Of a stretch of 64,000 bases of DNA, positions 32,351 through 43,905 are shown piece after piece. The DNA is from Perognathus longimembris pacificus. Lineage: Eukaryota > Chordata > Mammalia > Rodentia > Heteromyidae. The stretch covers positions 868,001 through 932,000 of the forward strand of contig NC_063171.1 in the NCBI RefSeq assembly GCF_023159225.1, in the 5' to 3' direction. The notes beneath the pieces are model-generated. The model saw only the letters and a program-made list of their open reading frames with translations. It ran no database searches and was not told the DNA's origin. Positions within the stretch are counted from its first letter, which is position 1, and each line of letters starts with the position of its first letter. Position numbers and translations under genes: made by a program.

Positions 32351-32920
32351 GGTTTTCAGTGGATTCAAAGAATTTTCAAGGAATCTTTTAGAATCTATGG
32401 ATTTTGAAAACTTTATTTATTGTGGGTAAGCTTTGAAGGTCTGTAAATGAATCAAAAGAGAGATTTGAAACACTTTTCAGCTTTTTAAGGAAAAGAACAG
32501 CATCTTTCTCTGTTTTCCTCTCTCCCCTCTTGGGCCATGTGAGATGTCCCCCTCTGCTTTGATTTGGCATGATCATTTGCAGCTGTGGCATGTGGGAAGG
32601 TGGTCCCAAGCATCAAGAATGGGAGCTCTCTCCCTTTCACAGGAGGATTTACATTTCAATGGCTGCCACCATATTAAATATAATTATAACCCTTTCAGAT
32701 TAATAATTTTCTGTGGCTTCTCTAATATTTAACAATGTAAATATTAATTTAGCTAGTTTAAAAGGAAACACCCTTTCCCCATCCTTTCTATCTTGGAGAA
32801 TGAATAAAATAGGCATTACTTCTAAATCTGTTTGGCGCAGGATGGATTAGGAGAAGGTCGGGAGTTTAACTAACAGACTTGTGCATCTTAGATTATACCT
32901 GGCCCACATAGCAGCCTTTT
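32351..32920. other. Unique AT-rich block, no gene seen
   Basis: Contains dense TAAT/ATTA words at 32660-32760 (ATTAAATATAATTATAA, AGATTAATAATTTTC, AATATTAATTTAGC). No repeat family recognised. Confidence 0.35.
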
Positions 32921-32924
32921 TATT

Positions 32925-33140
32925 TCTTTGGTTGTACCAAGCTTTGAACACAGAGCCTTAAGTTTGCTCAGCTTGTTTGTTCAAAGCTTATTCACTCTAC
33001 CACTGGAGCCATGAACCCAGCCCAGCTTTTTTGCTGATTACTTTGGAAACTGAGTTTTGGGGATTTTCTGTGGATCTTAATGCTTGGCTTCTCAACTTCT
33101 TCAGTAGTCAGGATTACAGATATGAGTCACTGGCACCCAG
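32925..33140 (-). mobile_element. Composite SINE, minus strand, diverged
   Basis: CTTTGAACACAGAGCCTTAA, CACTCTACCACTGGAGCCAT, GCTTTTTTGCTGATTACTTT and AGTAGTCAGGATTACAGATA follow the family in reverse complement. Confidence 0.82.
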
Positions 33141-33142
33141 CT

Positions 33143-33190
33143 TCTATCCTAGCCTATCCTAGCCTATCCTATCCTGTGTGTGTGTGTCAG
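33143..33190. repeat. (CCTAT/CCTAG)n and (TG)n tract
   Basis: Four or five repeats of a TATCC/TAGCC unit (TATCCTAGCCTATCCTAGCC) followed by a short (TG)n, lying between two minus-strand SINEs. Confidence 0.9.
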
Positions 33191-33288
33191 TACTGTGTTC
33201 TGCCTAGGCTTGCTTCAAACCTAAGTTTCAGATCTCAGTCTCCTGAGTAGTTAGGATTATAAGTGTGAGCCACTAGCACCTTTTAAAG
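33183..33288 (-). mobile_element. Composite SINE fragment (B1-like part only), minus strand
   Basis: GCCTAGGCTTGCTTCAAACC, CAGATCTCAGTCTCCTGAGT and AAGTGTGAGCCACTAGCACC. The right unit is missing. Confidence 0.78.
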
Positions 33289-33387
33289 TAAATCAAGTAT
33301 GGCCATTTGAGGGCAGTTATAGGGGATTTTAGACATAGGGGCCACTTCTTGGTCCTTCCATGAGTAATATTTCTGCAAGTGGAATTT

Positions 33388-33620
33388 TTTTGGGTCAGTC
33401 ATAGGGCTTGAACTCAGGGCCAGAGCACTGTCCCTGAGCTATTGCACTCAAAGCTAGTGCTCTACCACTTTGAACCACAACACCACTTTGACTTCTCTGG
33501 TGGTTAATTGGAGATAAGAGTCTCTTGCACTTGCCTGTCCAGGCTGGCTTTGAATCATGAGCCTCAGATCTCAGCCTCTTAGGTAGCTAGGATTACAGGT
33601 GTGAGCCACTGGGGCCTAGT
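33388..33620 (-). mobile_element. Composite SINE, minus strand
   Basis: ATAGGGCTTGAACTCAGGGC, CACTCAAAGCTAGTGCTCTA, GGTTAATTGGAGATAAGAGT, CAGGCTGGCTTTGAATCATG and AGGTAGCTAGGATTACAGGT. Well preserved and full-length. Confidence 0.92.
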
Positions 33621-34884
33621 TTGAAAATTTTTTAAAGTAAATTGCTTTCAGTTTTCTCTATTTCACCAAGTTCACCTGCAAAAGTGGGCAGATGGGATTT
33701 ACATGTTTTAGATCATCTTCCGTGTATAATAGAAACTTGCCAAAAAAGATGAAGCTGTCTTGATTAACTTAAAGTCTTGAAAGGGGGGAAAAAAAGGAAA
33801 ATTGCCCACAAAAAATATTGAGACTATCAACAAGCTTATATTTCACTGTTATTGAAAACTTCCTTTCTGCTTATTATCCTCCCAACATTTTCCCACCGGC
33901 TGAGGCAGCTGGCAGCAACATCACATCACACACAGATGTCAGCTCCCTTGAATTGCCTGGCTATGCTCTAGGACCATGATCTGTTTGGGAGAGCTTTCTA
34001 TGTATTTGGGTGGTGTTTTTTGAAGCCCACAAATATTAAGCAAGTTGTAGTATGGGGACATGACTGTTTATTTTGTTTCTTTTTATATAAACTAGATTGC
34101 TACAAGTATTCTCTTAGGAGCCTATTGCCTTATATCACATGGCATCATTCAAACAATTTATATCAGGCAAATAAAATCAGAGACACATGGTTCCCAGACC
34201 TACTGATAAATAAGAAGAATTGTGTAGATTAAGAAGAAAATTGATAAGAGTGCAGGTCAGATGTTACAAGCAGGTCATTCAGTTGTTCTCCTTGATAAAA
34301 AGCAGAGCTACAATAATTGCCCTGAGATCTCTTTATGGACAAGGGACTGAAGCCATGGGATTGAGCATTGCTTGAAAGTGACTTAGGGAATAAAACTGCT
34401 CATGAAATATGCATGGTGAACACATAGGCTGCCAGGGGAACTAAGTGTATTATGTATGACCCTTCTGTGGTTGTGAGGAAATGATATTCATTTAAGTGGA
34501 TATTTATCACTGTTGAAGGTGTACCTAATGAAACAAAAGTCATGAGCCCCAAACCATAAGGTTATAGCCCTTTCCTTGCACCATTTCTCTGTTTGAAAAG
34601 ACCTGGCCTTCATTTACAGCTGTTGTTCAAACACCTGTATGGTGTGTTTATGCAGCTTTAAAGACTTCCTGTCACTTATATTTAAATGCCAAAAGGACTA
34701 TTACATTAAATACTCTCCTAATATTATGTCTACACATCTGGAAGAACTCAGAAAGCATGCTGCAATATATTATAGTTCAGACTAGCATGTTTAGCTGCTG
34801 ATATTTGGTTGGATGAAGATATATCAGCCCAATTTCTCTCTAGGAGAAATACCTACTATTACAATCAGAGGAGAATTGAGCTTT
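33621..34884. other. Unique AT-rich block, no gene seen
   Basis: About 1.26 kb with no recognised repeat. The 70-codon frame at 34020-34232 has no recognisable domain. Confidence 0.4.
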
Positions 34885-35040
34885 TGAGTGGATGGGTGGG
34901 ATTGGGAAAAGATGTGGGAGAACAATGAAAGGGGTGACATTGATCAAGATGCATCCTACTCACAAGGCTGACATAGAAATCCCTTTGTACAGAAATCCCT
35001 TTGTACAACTACTTAAAGAATAACATAAAACTAAAATTAA
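34885..35040 (+). mobile_element. Old L1 3'-end fragment (probable)
   Basis: GTGGATGGGTGGGATTGGGA, GAAAGGGGTGACATTGATCA, CTACTCACAAGGCTGACATA and CCCTTTGTACAACTAC align with 13262-13390. A 16-bp unit is tandemly duplicated at 34975-35006. Confidence 0.55.
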
Positions 35041-35164
35041 AAAGAGAACTGGCCTTTTATTTTGAGATCAACAATGTTGTCATACTTCTGGAGTATACCA
35101 ATCACTTAGGCAAAAACCAGGACCACAAAGTAGCATCCACAGAAGTCAGCTTTTCCATGTGGGA

Positions 35165-35360
35165 AACCCAATCCCAGACCTCATGGGCTGTGTCACCAGG
35201 AACAAGTGATTACCTGTTTTGGTCATCTGAACAGAATTTTCATTGATAAAATTGGGCTCACATGCAGTTGTGATCTCACAAGGTGGTTTGGATGATAAGT
35301 GAATTAATATTTGAAAAGGGATTGGAATCATTCCATGTACATACTATGGGCTAAATGTTT
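35165..35360 (-). mobile_element. MIR-like fragment (ancient)
   Basis: GTGTCACCAGGAACAAGTGA (compare TGACCTTGGGCAAGT), ATTGATAAAATTGGGCTCA and GGTTTGGATGATAAGTGAAT follow a reverse MIR with heavy divergence. Confidence 0.45.
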
Positions 35361-35389
35361 ATTTATTAAATATAATAGTTCATTTGTTC

Positions 35390-36520
35390 TGCTGTCTATT
35401 CCCTTCAAAATATCAGTTGCTGCCTCTCCAATCCATGCTCACTGCTAAGTTTCAGGTATTTCTTGGCTATTCAGGATGTTACAAGAAGTATCACAGACCA
35501 GGTAACTTGTCAACATAAAGTGATCTCTCCCTTTTTCAGGAGGGTGGAATTCTGAGCCAAAGTCAGACATGGGACACACGCTAGCAAGAGCTCTTTTCCT
35601 GGCTCTGAATAGTTTACTCTGTCCTCTCAAGAATGGTCAAAGAATCTTCTCTGTATCTTTTATAATGTCTCTAATGCCATCCATGGCATCATTTCCTCAT
35701 CTGAAGGACCAATTCTCATATCACCCAGGGAGCTAGGGTGTCATTGTGGGAGCTCTAGCTGACATAAACATCAGACCACAGTAGAATGGTTGGTCATTCA
35801 ATATCTAAGCAGGCAACACAGCTCCCAGCTAACACCAACTGTAAACAGTGACTTGCCTCTGTGAGGGAAGTGTGGCCCATCCAGGGGATCCTCCCTTCCT
35901 CCCTCCCAACCAAAACAGCAACTTGGAATGTCCCAGGATGGCTGCCATCATCCTAGTAAGTCTGTGGAGTACTAGGAAGCAAAGAGGGCAGTATGTAGAA
36001 GAAAACTTCTCTAGAAAAATATATAATAAAGAAAACCCCAGGAGACTTCAACAGCTGAATCCAAATAGTGACTCAGCAAATTACTTGCCATTTTGTTTTG
36101 CTTCAGGTTGTGAGGTTAAAAAAAAAATAGAAGAGAAAAATGGAAATGCTGCCTCATATATGAACCCTGGAGAGTTTTGCAGAGTTTGTAATGCATTTAC
36201 TCATCATTTCTTTCTGATCTCTAAATTGTCATTTTGATAGGTAGGCTGGACTTTACTGTCATCAGAAGTTTTTTGATGACTTTTAAACTCCTGATATTTC
36301 CCTTTTAAAATCATAAATTCTTATGATCATGAATTTTCTCTGTCATCAGGTTAAGTGAAATCTATGAAATCACATAGAAGCCAAGATATTATAAATAACA
36401 TACTAATTAAATCACAGACTGGTAATCACATAATTCAATAAAAATATTTTTTCAAAAAACCTTGTTTCCTTAGGTTTTGAAGAAAAATCATTGTAACATG
36501 ATGAGTCAAAGTGAAGGGTG
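35390..36520. other. Unique sequence, no gene supported
   Basis: A 129-codon plus-strand frame at 35848-36237 starts inside unique DNA. It has no recognisable domain, no paralogue here and no clear splice or promoter context, so it is not called. Confidence 0.4.
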
Positions 36521-36521
36521 A

Positions 36522-36915
36522 TGTATTAGTGTTCTCATTGCTGTGATTAAGTTCCTGGGAGAACTATTTGGACAGTGAAAAGACTTATTTTGGCTCATAG
36601 TTTCAGAGGATTCTGTTCATCATAGAAAGGAGAGCAGGGCGGAGCAGAGCAGCTCACATCTTGGTGGCCAGGAAGCAGAGAGGCAGGGAATATAGGAAAG
36701 GATATGGGCAAGGGATCTGTCCAAAGGACACAGACCTAGTGACTCCCAATTTGTCACCACCTCCAAAAAAATGCCATTACATTACAAATCCATCATGAGG
36801 TTAATCTATTCATTAAATCAGAACCACCATGATCTTTAGAAACAGTCTCACAGAGACACCCTGAAATGTGCTTTATGAATGTTCAGAAGTTTCATAAATC
36901 AATCAAGTTGACAAT
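36522..36915 (-). mobile_element. MaLR-like LTR, minus strand
   Basis: TGTATTAGTGTTCTCATTGC, TGTGATTAAGTTCC and GACTTATTTTGGCTCATAGT correspond to the R/U5 side of a MaLR-type LTR read in reverse. CATCTTGGTGGCCAGGAAGC and CATGAGGTTAATCTATTCAT follow in the family's order. Non-coding. Confidence 0.55.
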
Positions 36916-36924
36916 TAAAATTAA

Positions 36925-37065
36925 CTTTCACAGGAAAATTGGCAAGCTTGGTTTTGAATCCTGGGCTTAGTCCTTAGGATTTGTGTGACCAGTGAGAAGT
37001 TAGCTAACCTCCCTGTGGCCTCTGTTTGATTTCTTAATTAGAGATAATAATAGTACTAGCTTCCG
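36925..37065 (-). mobile_element. MIR SINE (ancient)
   Basis: GGTTTTGAATCCTGGGCTTA, GATTTGTGTGACCAGTGAGA, AAGTTAGCTAACCTCCCTGT, GCCTCTGTTTGATTTC and GAGATAATAATAGTACTAGC closely follow the reverse MIR consensus. Confidence 0.82.
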
Positions 37066-37389
37066 GGGTTGCCATGTACTTTAAGCAAAAGCAAGCAGCA
37101 TTTAAGTTCACAAATCCTGGAATAAAAGTACCATATTCCCAGGAGATTTTGTCAACATTGCTCTCCCAGCTGTGTCTTCTTCTCAAAGGAATTTTTTATA
37201 TTTTTATAGTTTTTAAATGTGTATACAGGTGCATCAATACTCCATCTTTCGAAAGGTAGAACTCCCATCTCGCCTGAATGTGGGCTGCCCTTGTCTTACT
37301 TGTGATGATGAGAATGATCATGCTGGTGACATAAACCAAGTTCAGAGAGACAAATACCATGTGTTTGTAGAATCTAAACCTAACTGCTA

Positions 37390-37460
37390 CTATTAATAAT
37401 AACATATGGTGATGATAATCATGATGGTGTTGATGATGATGATGATGATGATAATGATGA
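37390..37460. repeat. (ATG)n/(ATAATG)n trinucleotide tract
   Basis: ATGATGATGATGATGATGAT core at 37434-37456, with degenerate GATAAT units around it. Confidence 0.94.
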
Positions 37461-37546
37461 TAGTGACATAATTTTTAAAAGAGGTTGTCCAGGGCAAAAA
37501 GCTACAGAAAGCACAAGATAAAAGGAGAAGGTCATGGGGCAGGGTG

Positions 37547-37547
<1 letters not shown>

Positions 37548-37597
<50 letters not shown>

Positions 37598-37616
37598 GTG
37601 TATGTGTGTGTGTATT
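37548..37616. repeat. (TG)n microsatellite
   Basis: About 25 TG units with a short interruption near the end. Confidence 0.97.
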
Positions 37617-37649
37617 TGTGAAAAAAGCCCAATGAAATCCAGGAAACTA

Positions 37650-37800
37650 TTTTAAAAAAGGGGTTTGATAGGTAAAGGGGGGTTAAGAAAGTAATAGAGC
37701 AGTGAATTTGATCAAAGTAATTATGTGCATATATGTAAATTCCATAGCAAAGCCCTTCTGTACAATTAATTTATGCAAGTTATAAAAGGGGAAAAGTGTA
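37650..37800 (+). mobile_element. Old rodent L1 3'-end fragment
   Basis: TTTGATCAAAGTAATTATGT, GCATATATGTAAATTCCATA, AAGCCCTTCTGTACAATTAA and TTTATGCAAGTTATAAAA match the typical end of old rodent L1 3' UTRs. Confidence 0.65.
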
Positions 37801-38748
37801 GTGCAAGTGATAGCATGTGCATTTCAAGGCTAGATCATAAAAAGCATTTCAACCTCTGCTACCATATATCTTAAATCACTGGCCCTGGGAGTCAGGCAGC
37901 TGCCACCTATGGAGACATCCAGCCTTCCCCACAGGGTCCTGAGAGAGGGTTACCTTCCAAGAGGAGCTGTGCTCTCAGTCAAGCTTGCAAACAAGGCTCA
38001 GAGCAAATGCAAGTTATTCCTACTGTGTTCTGTTAGAATTCCCAACTCTAATGTTCCAAGCCACTAAGCCCAGGATAATTTGTCATTGGCAATGGACAGC
38101 TAACACCAAGGGGGCAGGCTCATTTGCCAAACTGGGGACTTGTATGGACAAGAGTAGCAGGTTTTAGGTCAGAGATAAATGAACATAAGCTTCCATGCAA
38201 ATTGGCAAACTGAACATCCTTGATTATATTTCAATTTTGTTATTTATTCACAGTGGAATCTTACTTTTCATAGCTAAATACAAAATTCTGTACCATATGT
38301 AGTTCTTATTTTGAGGGTAGCCAACCCATCCCCACTAGGAGAGAAGTGTCCTAGTTTTATGTATGACCTATTTTCCAGAAAGCCACACAGTCATGGGGCA
38401 GTCAGAGTGGTTGGGTCCCTGCATGATTCTCAGTATCTCACGTGAGTTCATCTTTAGGTAAAGAAGGAACTTCCTGAAAGAGGTCTTGTGGAAAATGTAT
38501 GTATTTTCAGAGTAAAGCAAAAATGGTCCAAACAGTTCCACATCATTAGAATACTCTAAACATCCTTGGCATTTGTCAGAGTGCTTTTCAGCCCTTCACT
38601 TGGGGTGGGATTGTGAGGTAGTAACAAAGGAAGTGATCAGCAGCTCCGAGGATCTCTCAGCCCCTTAAGGGTTCATGGGCTCTAAAACACAGGGTAGACT
38701 AAAGGATGATTTCATATCCAGATAACTAGAGGTAAAAACTCTCTTAAC

Positions 38749-38750
<2 letters not shown>
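37801..38750. other. Unique sequence, no gene seen
   Basis: No repeat recognised and no frame over 60 codons. Confidence 0.4.

Positions 38751-38752
<2 letters not shown>

Positions 38753-38797
<45 letters not shown>
38753..38797. repeat. (GA)n microsatellite
   Basis: About 21 uninterrupted GA units, not attached to a SINE. Confidence 0.97.
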
Positions 38798-38799
<2 letters not shown>

Positions 38800-39390
38800 G
38801 CTTAGAGCCAATTTCTTTCATTTCTACCGTGGCTACTGAATATTTTGTTTTGTGACTTGGAAGTTTATAAGGTATATGTTTTTGTTGTTATTTAAATATT
38901 TTTAACTTCTGGAAAAAATCATGAGAAGTACTTTTACTGGAAAATAGAACCAATAATATCAAGGATTTAGCTGCACCTCCAGGTAATGCTGTTCCTGCTT
39001 GTTAATAACCACAGCAGCACATCACTACATGTGAATTCCTCATGTAACTCTGACCTAGGCAGGAGAAAATGCGAGCAGTGCTTACTCAAATCATCACTAA
39101 AGACTATGTTTCACTCAAGTTAGCAAAGTTACTTGATGATATGGTAGGCACATAGGAGTAAAAAGTTGTGAAAAGTTGCTTAAATAGAAACTTACCTGAG
39201 TTGTAAACAAAGGAAAATTAATAACAAGCAAATTAATAATATAGATAAAGATAATGTTAGCTGACACAATAGAGCACCAAGTCCAAACAATATGTGCATA
39301 AATTATAAATGTATCTCTCTGTTAAAATATTCTTTCTCCTCCTCCAACAGGAGAATTAGTCTTTTACTTTAATATTAGTGATAATAATTA
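38800..39390. other. Unique AT-rich sequence
   Basis: No gene or repeat recognised. Confidence 0.4.
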
Positions 39391-39394
39391 TGCT

Positions 39395-39600
39395 CACCAC
39401 TTAATTAATACATACTATTTGCCAAGTACACTTGAATTATATCTATATTAGCTCACTAGGCATAACAAGCCTAATGAAGCAAAGGCTATACCTGATCCTC
39501 ATTTATAAATAAGGAAACTGAGACACAGTGGCTGCATAATATCTGTAAGATCACAAGTAGGTGGCCTGTCCATGTTCACATTCCACACATGGTCTCTTCC
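39395..39600 (+). mobile_element. MIR SINE (ancient, well preserved)
   Basis: CATACTATTTGCCAAGTACA, AGCTCACTAGGCATAACAAG, CCTCATTTATAAATAAGGAA, ACTGAGACACAGTGGCTGCA and AAGATCACAAGTAGGTGGCC follow the MIR consensus end to end. Confidence 0.85.
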
Positions 39601-40467
39601 TTTGATTAAACCAGTTCCTGATTGCACAATTTTATTAATCAAGTCTGCTACTCCTCTCCCAATTAGAGTAAATTAGCAAATTAAACTGCCTACTTTGGGA
39701 CCAGGAATTTAGCTTAAGTATTGCAAATTAGAGGATATAGAAGGATGACAGAAGAAAGAATGAAAGAGGATCAGAGGATCAAATGAAAGATAGAGCAAAG
39801 AATAATGAAGGAAAAGAGGACAGAAGAGAATGTCACTAGAGAGTAGAAGGGAGAGAGAGGAAGGGGGAGAAACAAAGAGGAGCTGGCAGAGTTGGAATGG
39901 GTAAATGTAGTCAGAGACAAAGCCTCAGAATCAATTGTTCCCTATTTAATACCTAGTAAGGAAATGCTAAAGTAAGGTCATACCTGATTTCTTTTCAAAT
40001 TTCCTTGCAAAACCTTGTTAGATCTAAAGGACCTAAAGGAACAGTATCAGGAAAAAAAAAAGAATTTCCTACGATTTTGTCTGAGGCTGTCCAGACGTCT
40101 AGCTACAGAGTGAAGGGCATAAGAAATAGAGAAATCTAAAGAAAATGTTAACTGTGAAGAATATAAAGGAGTCACACTTCCAAAGAAGATTTAACGGAAA
40201 GCCCTGTCTTTTCACAAATACTAATAAATGATCTCAGTGTTTTACTTGTTAAAACACTGGTGAAAACAAGCATGGGTTTTTGGTTTGTTATTATTATTAT
40301 TACTACTACTATTGATTGTTAGAAAAGTGGTTGAATTCGCTATGGACATACTGTTTGATGAAATAGAATCACCTGGAAAGCTGTAAACTACTGCAGAGCC
40401 TGATCCACTAAAGACCAATTAAGTTAGAACCCTTGGGAGAAAACTGAGAATCAGATTTCTTAAAAAT
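39601..40467. other. Unique sequence with purine-rich stretch at 39.74-39.88 kb
   Basis: The purine-rich part, ending GGGTAAATGTAGTCAGAGAC, resembles the 5' side of the old L1 tail at 13.15-13.25 kb. Otherwise nothing recognised. Confidence 0.35.
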
Positions 40468-40477
40468 GGCCTAAGGT

Positions 40478-40683
40478 GGGCTGGGGATATGGCCTAGTGG
40501 CAAGAGTGCTCACCTCGTATACAGGAGGTCCTAGGTTCAATTCCCCAGCACCACATATACAGAAAATGGCCAGAAGTGGCGCTGTGGCTCAAGTGGCAGA
40601 ATGCTAGCCTTGAACAAAAACAAGCCAGGGACAGTGCTCAGGCCCTGAGTCCAAAGCCCAGGATTGGCCAAAAAAAAAAAAAA
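40478..40683 (+). mobile_element. ID-like dimeric SINE, with TSD
   Basis: Box A TGGCCTAGTGG at 40490-40500. Right unit GGCGCTGTGGCTCAAGTGGC, tail AAAAAAAAAAAAAA. Near-perfect TSD GGCCTAAGGT at 40468-40477 and GGTCTAAGGT at 40684-40693. Confidence 0.94.
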
Positions 40684-40693
40684 GGTCTAAGGT

Positions 40694-41025
40694 CAGTTAC
40701 TGTGAGACAGTATAGGTTAAAGAAGTAGCAGAAATGTTCCCAGCAAGTTATTTTATAGAGAACAACAAATTAATTCTTCAGTTTATAGGAAGACACAAAG
40801 ATTTGAGATAGCCCAAATAATACTGAAAGAGAAGGACAAAGCTGGTGGACAATTTCCCCCAACTTCAAGTCTTATATAAAGGTACAACAGTAAGGAGAGT
40901 GTGGCCTTGACAAAACAGACACAGATATGTCAACAAAACAAAACAGACAATTCATAAATAGACCATATCAACTACACCACCTCAACAATGTTGTCAGAGA
41001 TTGTGTGTTTGAAACTTGAAGTGAG
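40694..41025. other. Unique sequence
   Basis: No gene or repeat recognised. Confidence 0.4.
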
Positions 41026-41027
41026 GA

Positions 41028-41240
41028 GTCAGGTGGCTCACACCTGTAATTCTAGCTGCTTAGGAAGCTGAGATCTGAGGACTGTGGTTCAAATCCAGTC
41101 TGAGTAGGGAAGTTCATGGATTCCTATCTCCAATTTACCACCAAATGGTTGAAAGTAGCGGTGTGTTCCAAGTTGTAGAGCATTAACCCTGAATCTAAGG
41201 AAGAGCAGCCAAGCCCTAAGTTCAAGCTTTGACCCTGGCA
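41028..41240 (+). mobile_element. Composite SINE
   Basis: AGTCAGGTGGCTCACACCTG, GCTTAGGAAGCTGAGATCTG, AAATCCAGTCTGAGTAGG, GCGGTGTGTTCCAAGTTGTA and GTTCAAGCTTTGACCCTGGC. The tail continues as a long GA-rich tract. Confidence 0.88.
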
Positions 41241-41500
41241 TAAGGAGAGAAAGTGGGGTGGGGAGGGAGGGAGAGGAAGAGAAGGAGGGAAAGACAGGAA
41301 GAAGAGAGGGAGGGAGAGGAAGAGAGAAAGAGAGACGAAGAGGGAGATAGGAAGGGACGGAGGGGGAAGAAGAAAGACGGAGAGAGGAAAAGAGAGGGAG
41401 TAAGGAAGGGAGAGAGGGAAAGAAAGGAGGGCAGGAAAGGGAGAGATAGAGAAGGAGAGATGGAGAATAGAGAAAGGGAAAGGGAGGGGGGAGAAAGAGA
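41241..41500. repeat. GA-rich polypurine tract at a SINE 3' end
   Basis: About 260 bp of GGGA/GAGA/GGAA sequence. The overlapping frames of 93 to 146 codons on both strands are low-complexity artefacts. Confidence 0.96.
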
Positions 41501-41539
41501 ACAAAACTTGATCACCAGTGTAACAGCCTGGTGAGGCAG

Positions 41540-41713
41540 GCCCTAATGGGAGGAGACCGGTCACCTGGGTTTAGCCCGCATAAATGGATTCATGCTGCTG
41601 TCATAGCAGTGGGTTTCTTAGAACAGGAGTAGTTTACTTATGAAAAGATAATTTGGAGCACGTTCACTCTTTTTCCCTTCCATCCTTCCATCTTAGAGTG
41701 AATTTAGCAAGAC
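41540..41713. other. Sequence before the MaLR-like LTR, possibly related
   Basis: CTTAGAACAGGAGTAGTTTA and AAGATAATTTGG resemble an internal part of MaLR-type LTRs, so a second fragment may lie here. Weak. Confidence 0.25.
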
Positions 41714-42265
41714 TGTGTTGTGCTTTGAATGTAGCCAAGACTTATGTGGAGGCCTGAGGGCTCATGTCTCCATGGTGACAGATGGGGAGGCTTTTCGGAG
41801 ATGGGGATGACTGTTCTAATCACCCCCGAGTAAGGGGTTCTTGCTGGTCTCATAGAATAGGCTAGCTTCCACACAAGTGGAATAGTTCCTGTGAGAACTA
41901 ATTATAAAAGACAGAGCCTTGACCTTCTTGAGTCTCTCTCTTCCTATCCTGCCATACAACCTCTCTGCTTCATGCACTCCTACCACATGATACCATTTAC
42001 TGTGCCAGGACACAGCCAGGAGCCTCTTACAAGATACCAAACTGATGAGACCATCCAATCTGGGACATTCAGCTGCCAACTGGTAAGCTAAACGAACTTT
42101 TTTTCTTATAAAGTATCTACTTGCAAGTATTTTGTTACAACCAAATCACCTAAGTTAAAGGCCCTTGCCAGATGATAGCGCCTATATCCTGGAGTTCCCA
42201 GCCTGCAAATTCTTCATTGTAAACAGTGCGGTGTCTATTATAACAGCACAAAAAGGACTAAAACA
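41714..42265 (+). mobile_element. MaLR-like LTR (ERVL-MaLR), plus strand
   Basis: Starts TGTGTTGTGCTTTGAATGTA and has AATTATAAAAGACAGAGCC in the TATA region. CCAGGACACAGCCAGGAGCC and AAGTATTTTGTTACAACC follow in family order, and it ends CACAAAAAGGACTAAAACA, the typical MaLR terminus. About 550 bp. The 87-codon minus-strand and 66-codon plus-strand frames inside it are incidental. Confidence 0.7.
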
Positions 42266-43690
42266 ATTGTTAATTAATATTTGACAGAAGAGCAAAGGCA
42301 GTACAATGAAATAAAAATAGTCTTTGAACAAACAGTAATGAAAAACCAGGTGCTCATGTGCAAAAACACCCAAACTATCTATTTGTCTGTCCGTCTTTCT
42401 ACCTACCTACCTATGAATTTAGGCACAAACCTTACATCCTTCAAATAAAAGAAGTTAAAATGGATCATACAACTTGATGTAAAAAGCTAATCTGTAAAAC
42501 TCCTAGAAAATAACAAAAGAAAATCTAGAAAGGCTTGGATATGGTAATGACCTTTTGCCAAAAGCCTAACCCATAAAAGAAATCACTGGCAATCTGTAAT
42601 ATGTTAAAATTAAAAGCTTTTTCTGGGTAAAAGACACTGCCAAAAGAAAGAAAAGACAACCCCCGCCCCCACCAGAAGAAAACGTTTGTAATTGTAGTAC
42701 AAACAGAAGGTCATAGGATGCACAGGAATATCTTATAGTCCATTTTATTGTGAGTAAAATACTCTGGCCACTCATCCTGCAGGCTGGCTGAATGCAGTGG
42801 GGCCTGAGTGGGTGGGGATAAAGTGGGTTGGGGTGTGATGGGAAAGTCTTGTTCTTTTGACAATGGGTTGTGCTGTTCAGATGATGTCACTAGCCATTTG
42901 GCTCTTTATTTTTGCCACTGAGTTTGCAAAGCTTTTTGATTTCTAACAAAGCTTCTCATCTAGAAAATGAGTGTGTTATAGGGCAAGCCTTTGAGGTAGG
43001 GTTGCTGACATGGTTATTTCCTTGCCTTTCATGTTTGTTTGAATGATGTGTATCTGGCTTTCATTCCTTCCCAGGCAAACCAATTCGGGTTGCCAAAACT
43101 ATTTCCACTATGTACCTCCCTCAGTAACTTCAGTAGTATTTCAGCTTCTATAGTCAGTCAGCCCCAGCCACCTTGTCATTTCCATTTTTATAACTCCACT
43201 TTTGGTGTGTGCAGTATGAATGCTTTTCCTCCACACAATTTCATTTCATTTGCCCACTGCCATGGGCTACAATGTGGAACCACGTTTACTTTCAAATTCA
43301 ATCTCAAACAAAATGAAAAGGCCAGAAAGCCATGAAGAGAAAACGCTTGTAGGTACTAAAATGGATCTCATTGTGGGTCCTTTGGCATGAACCTTCCAAT
43401 GTGAGTGAGAGGAATCTACAGCTTTGTCTCTGACTGTGGTCACAGAACCCTGTCAATCAAAAGAACGGGCAGAAAAGGCCCGGATGAGAACTGACTGCTA
43501 TGGAGTGTTGCCATGAATGGCACTGGACCTGTTACTCTGATAACAGTAGCAAGCCCTGGGGCCTTTAATAACATAGTTGAACCATCCTAAATTTATTTCA
43601 GATGCCTAATTTAGGACTAGACAATCCAGAAAAAAAAGAAGGTTTGCCTGAGGACAATATGCATATTTTTTAATTTAAAAAGAAAGAAAG
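42266..43690. other. Unique block, no gene supported
   Basis: About 1.4 kb without recognisable repeats, including a short (CTAC)n near 42400. A 98-codon plus frame at 43039-43335 has no recognised domain. Confidence 0.4.
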
Positions 43691-43691
43691 A

Positions 43692-43905
43692 AATGTACCC
43701 AGTGCTCCTAACTCAAGCCTGTAATTCTAGCTACAGCAGGAGGCTGAGACCTGAGGATCACTGTTTAAAGCCAGCTTGGGGAGAACAGTTTGTAAGGTTA
43801 TTATCTCAAAATTAACTAACAGAAAGTTGGAGGTGGAGCTGTAGTTAAGTGATAGAGTACCAGCACCCTGAGCACAAAAGTTAAACAAGAGAGGCTCACT
43901 ATAGG
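43692..43905 (+). mobile_element. Composite SINE
   Basis: GCAGGAGGCTGAGACCTGAG, AAGCCAGCTTGGGGAGAACA, GGAGCTGTAGTTAAGTGATA, then a short degraded end with (AAT)n. Confidence 0.82.

Noticed and set aside
35848..36237. 129-codon plus-strand frame
   Set aside because: No domain, no supporting splice or promoter context, and composition like the surrounding non-coding DNA.
41124..41564. Frames of 146, 97 and 93 codons on both strands
   Set aside because: Same artefact over the GA tract that continues a SINE tail.
43039..43335. 98-codon plus-strand frame
   Set aside because: No recognisable domain or gene structure.
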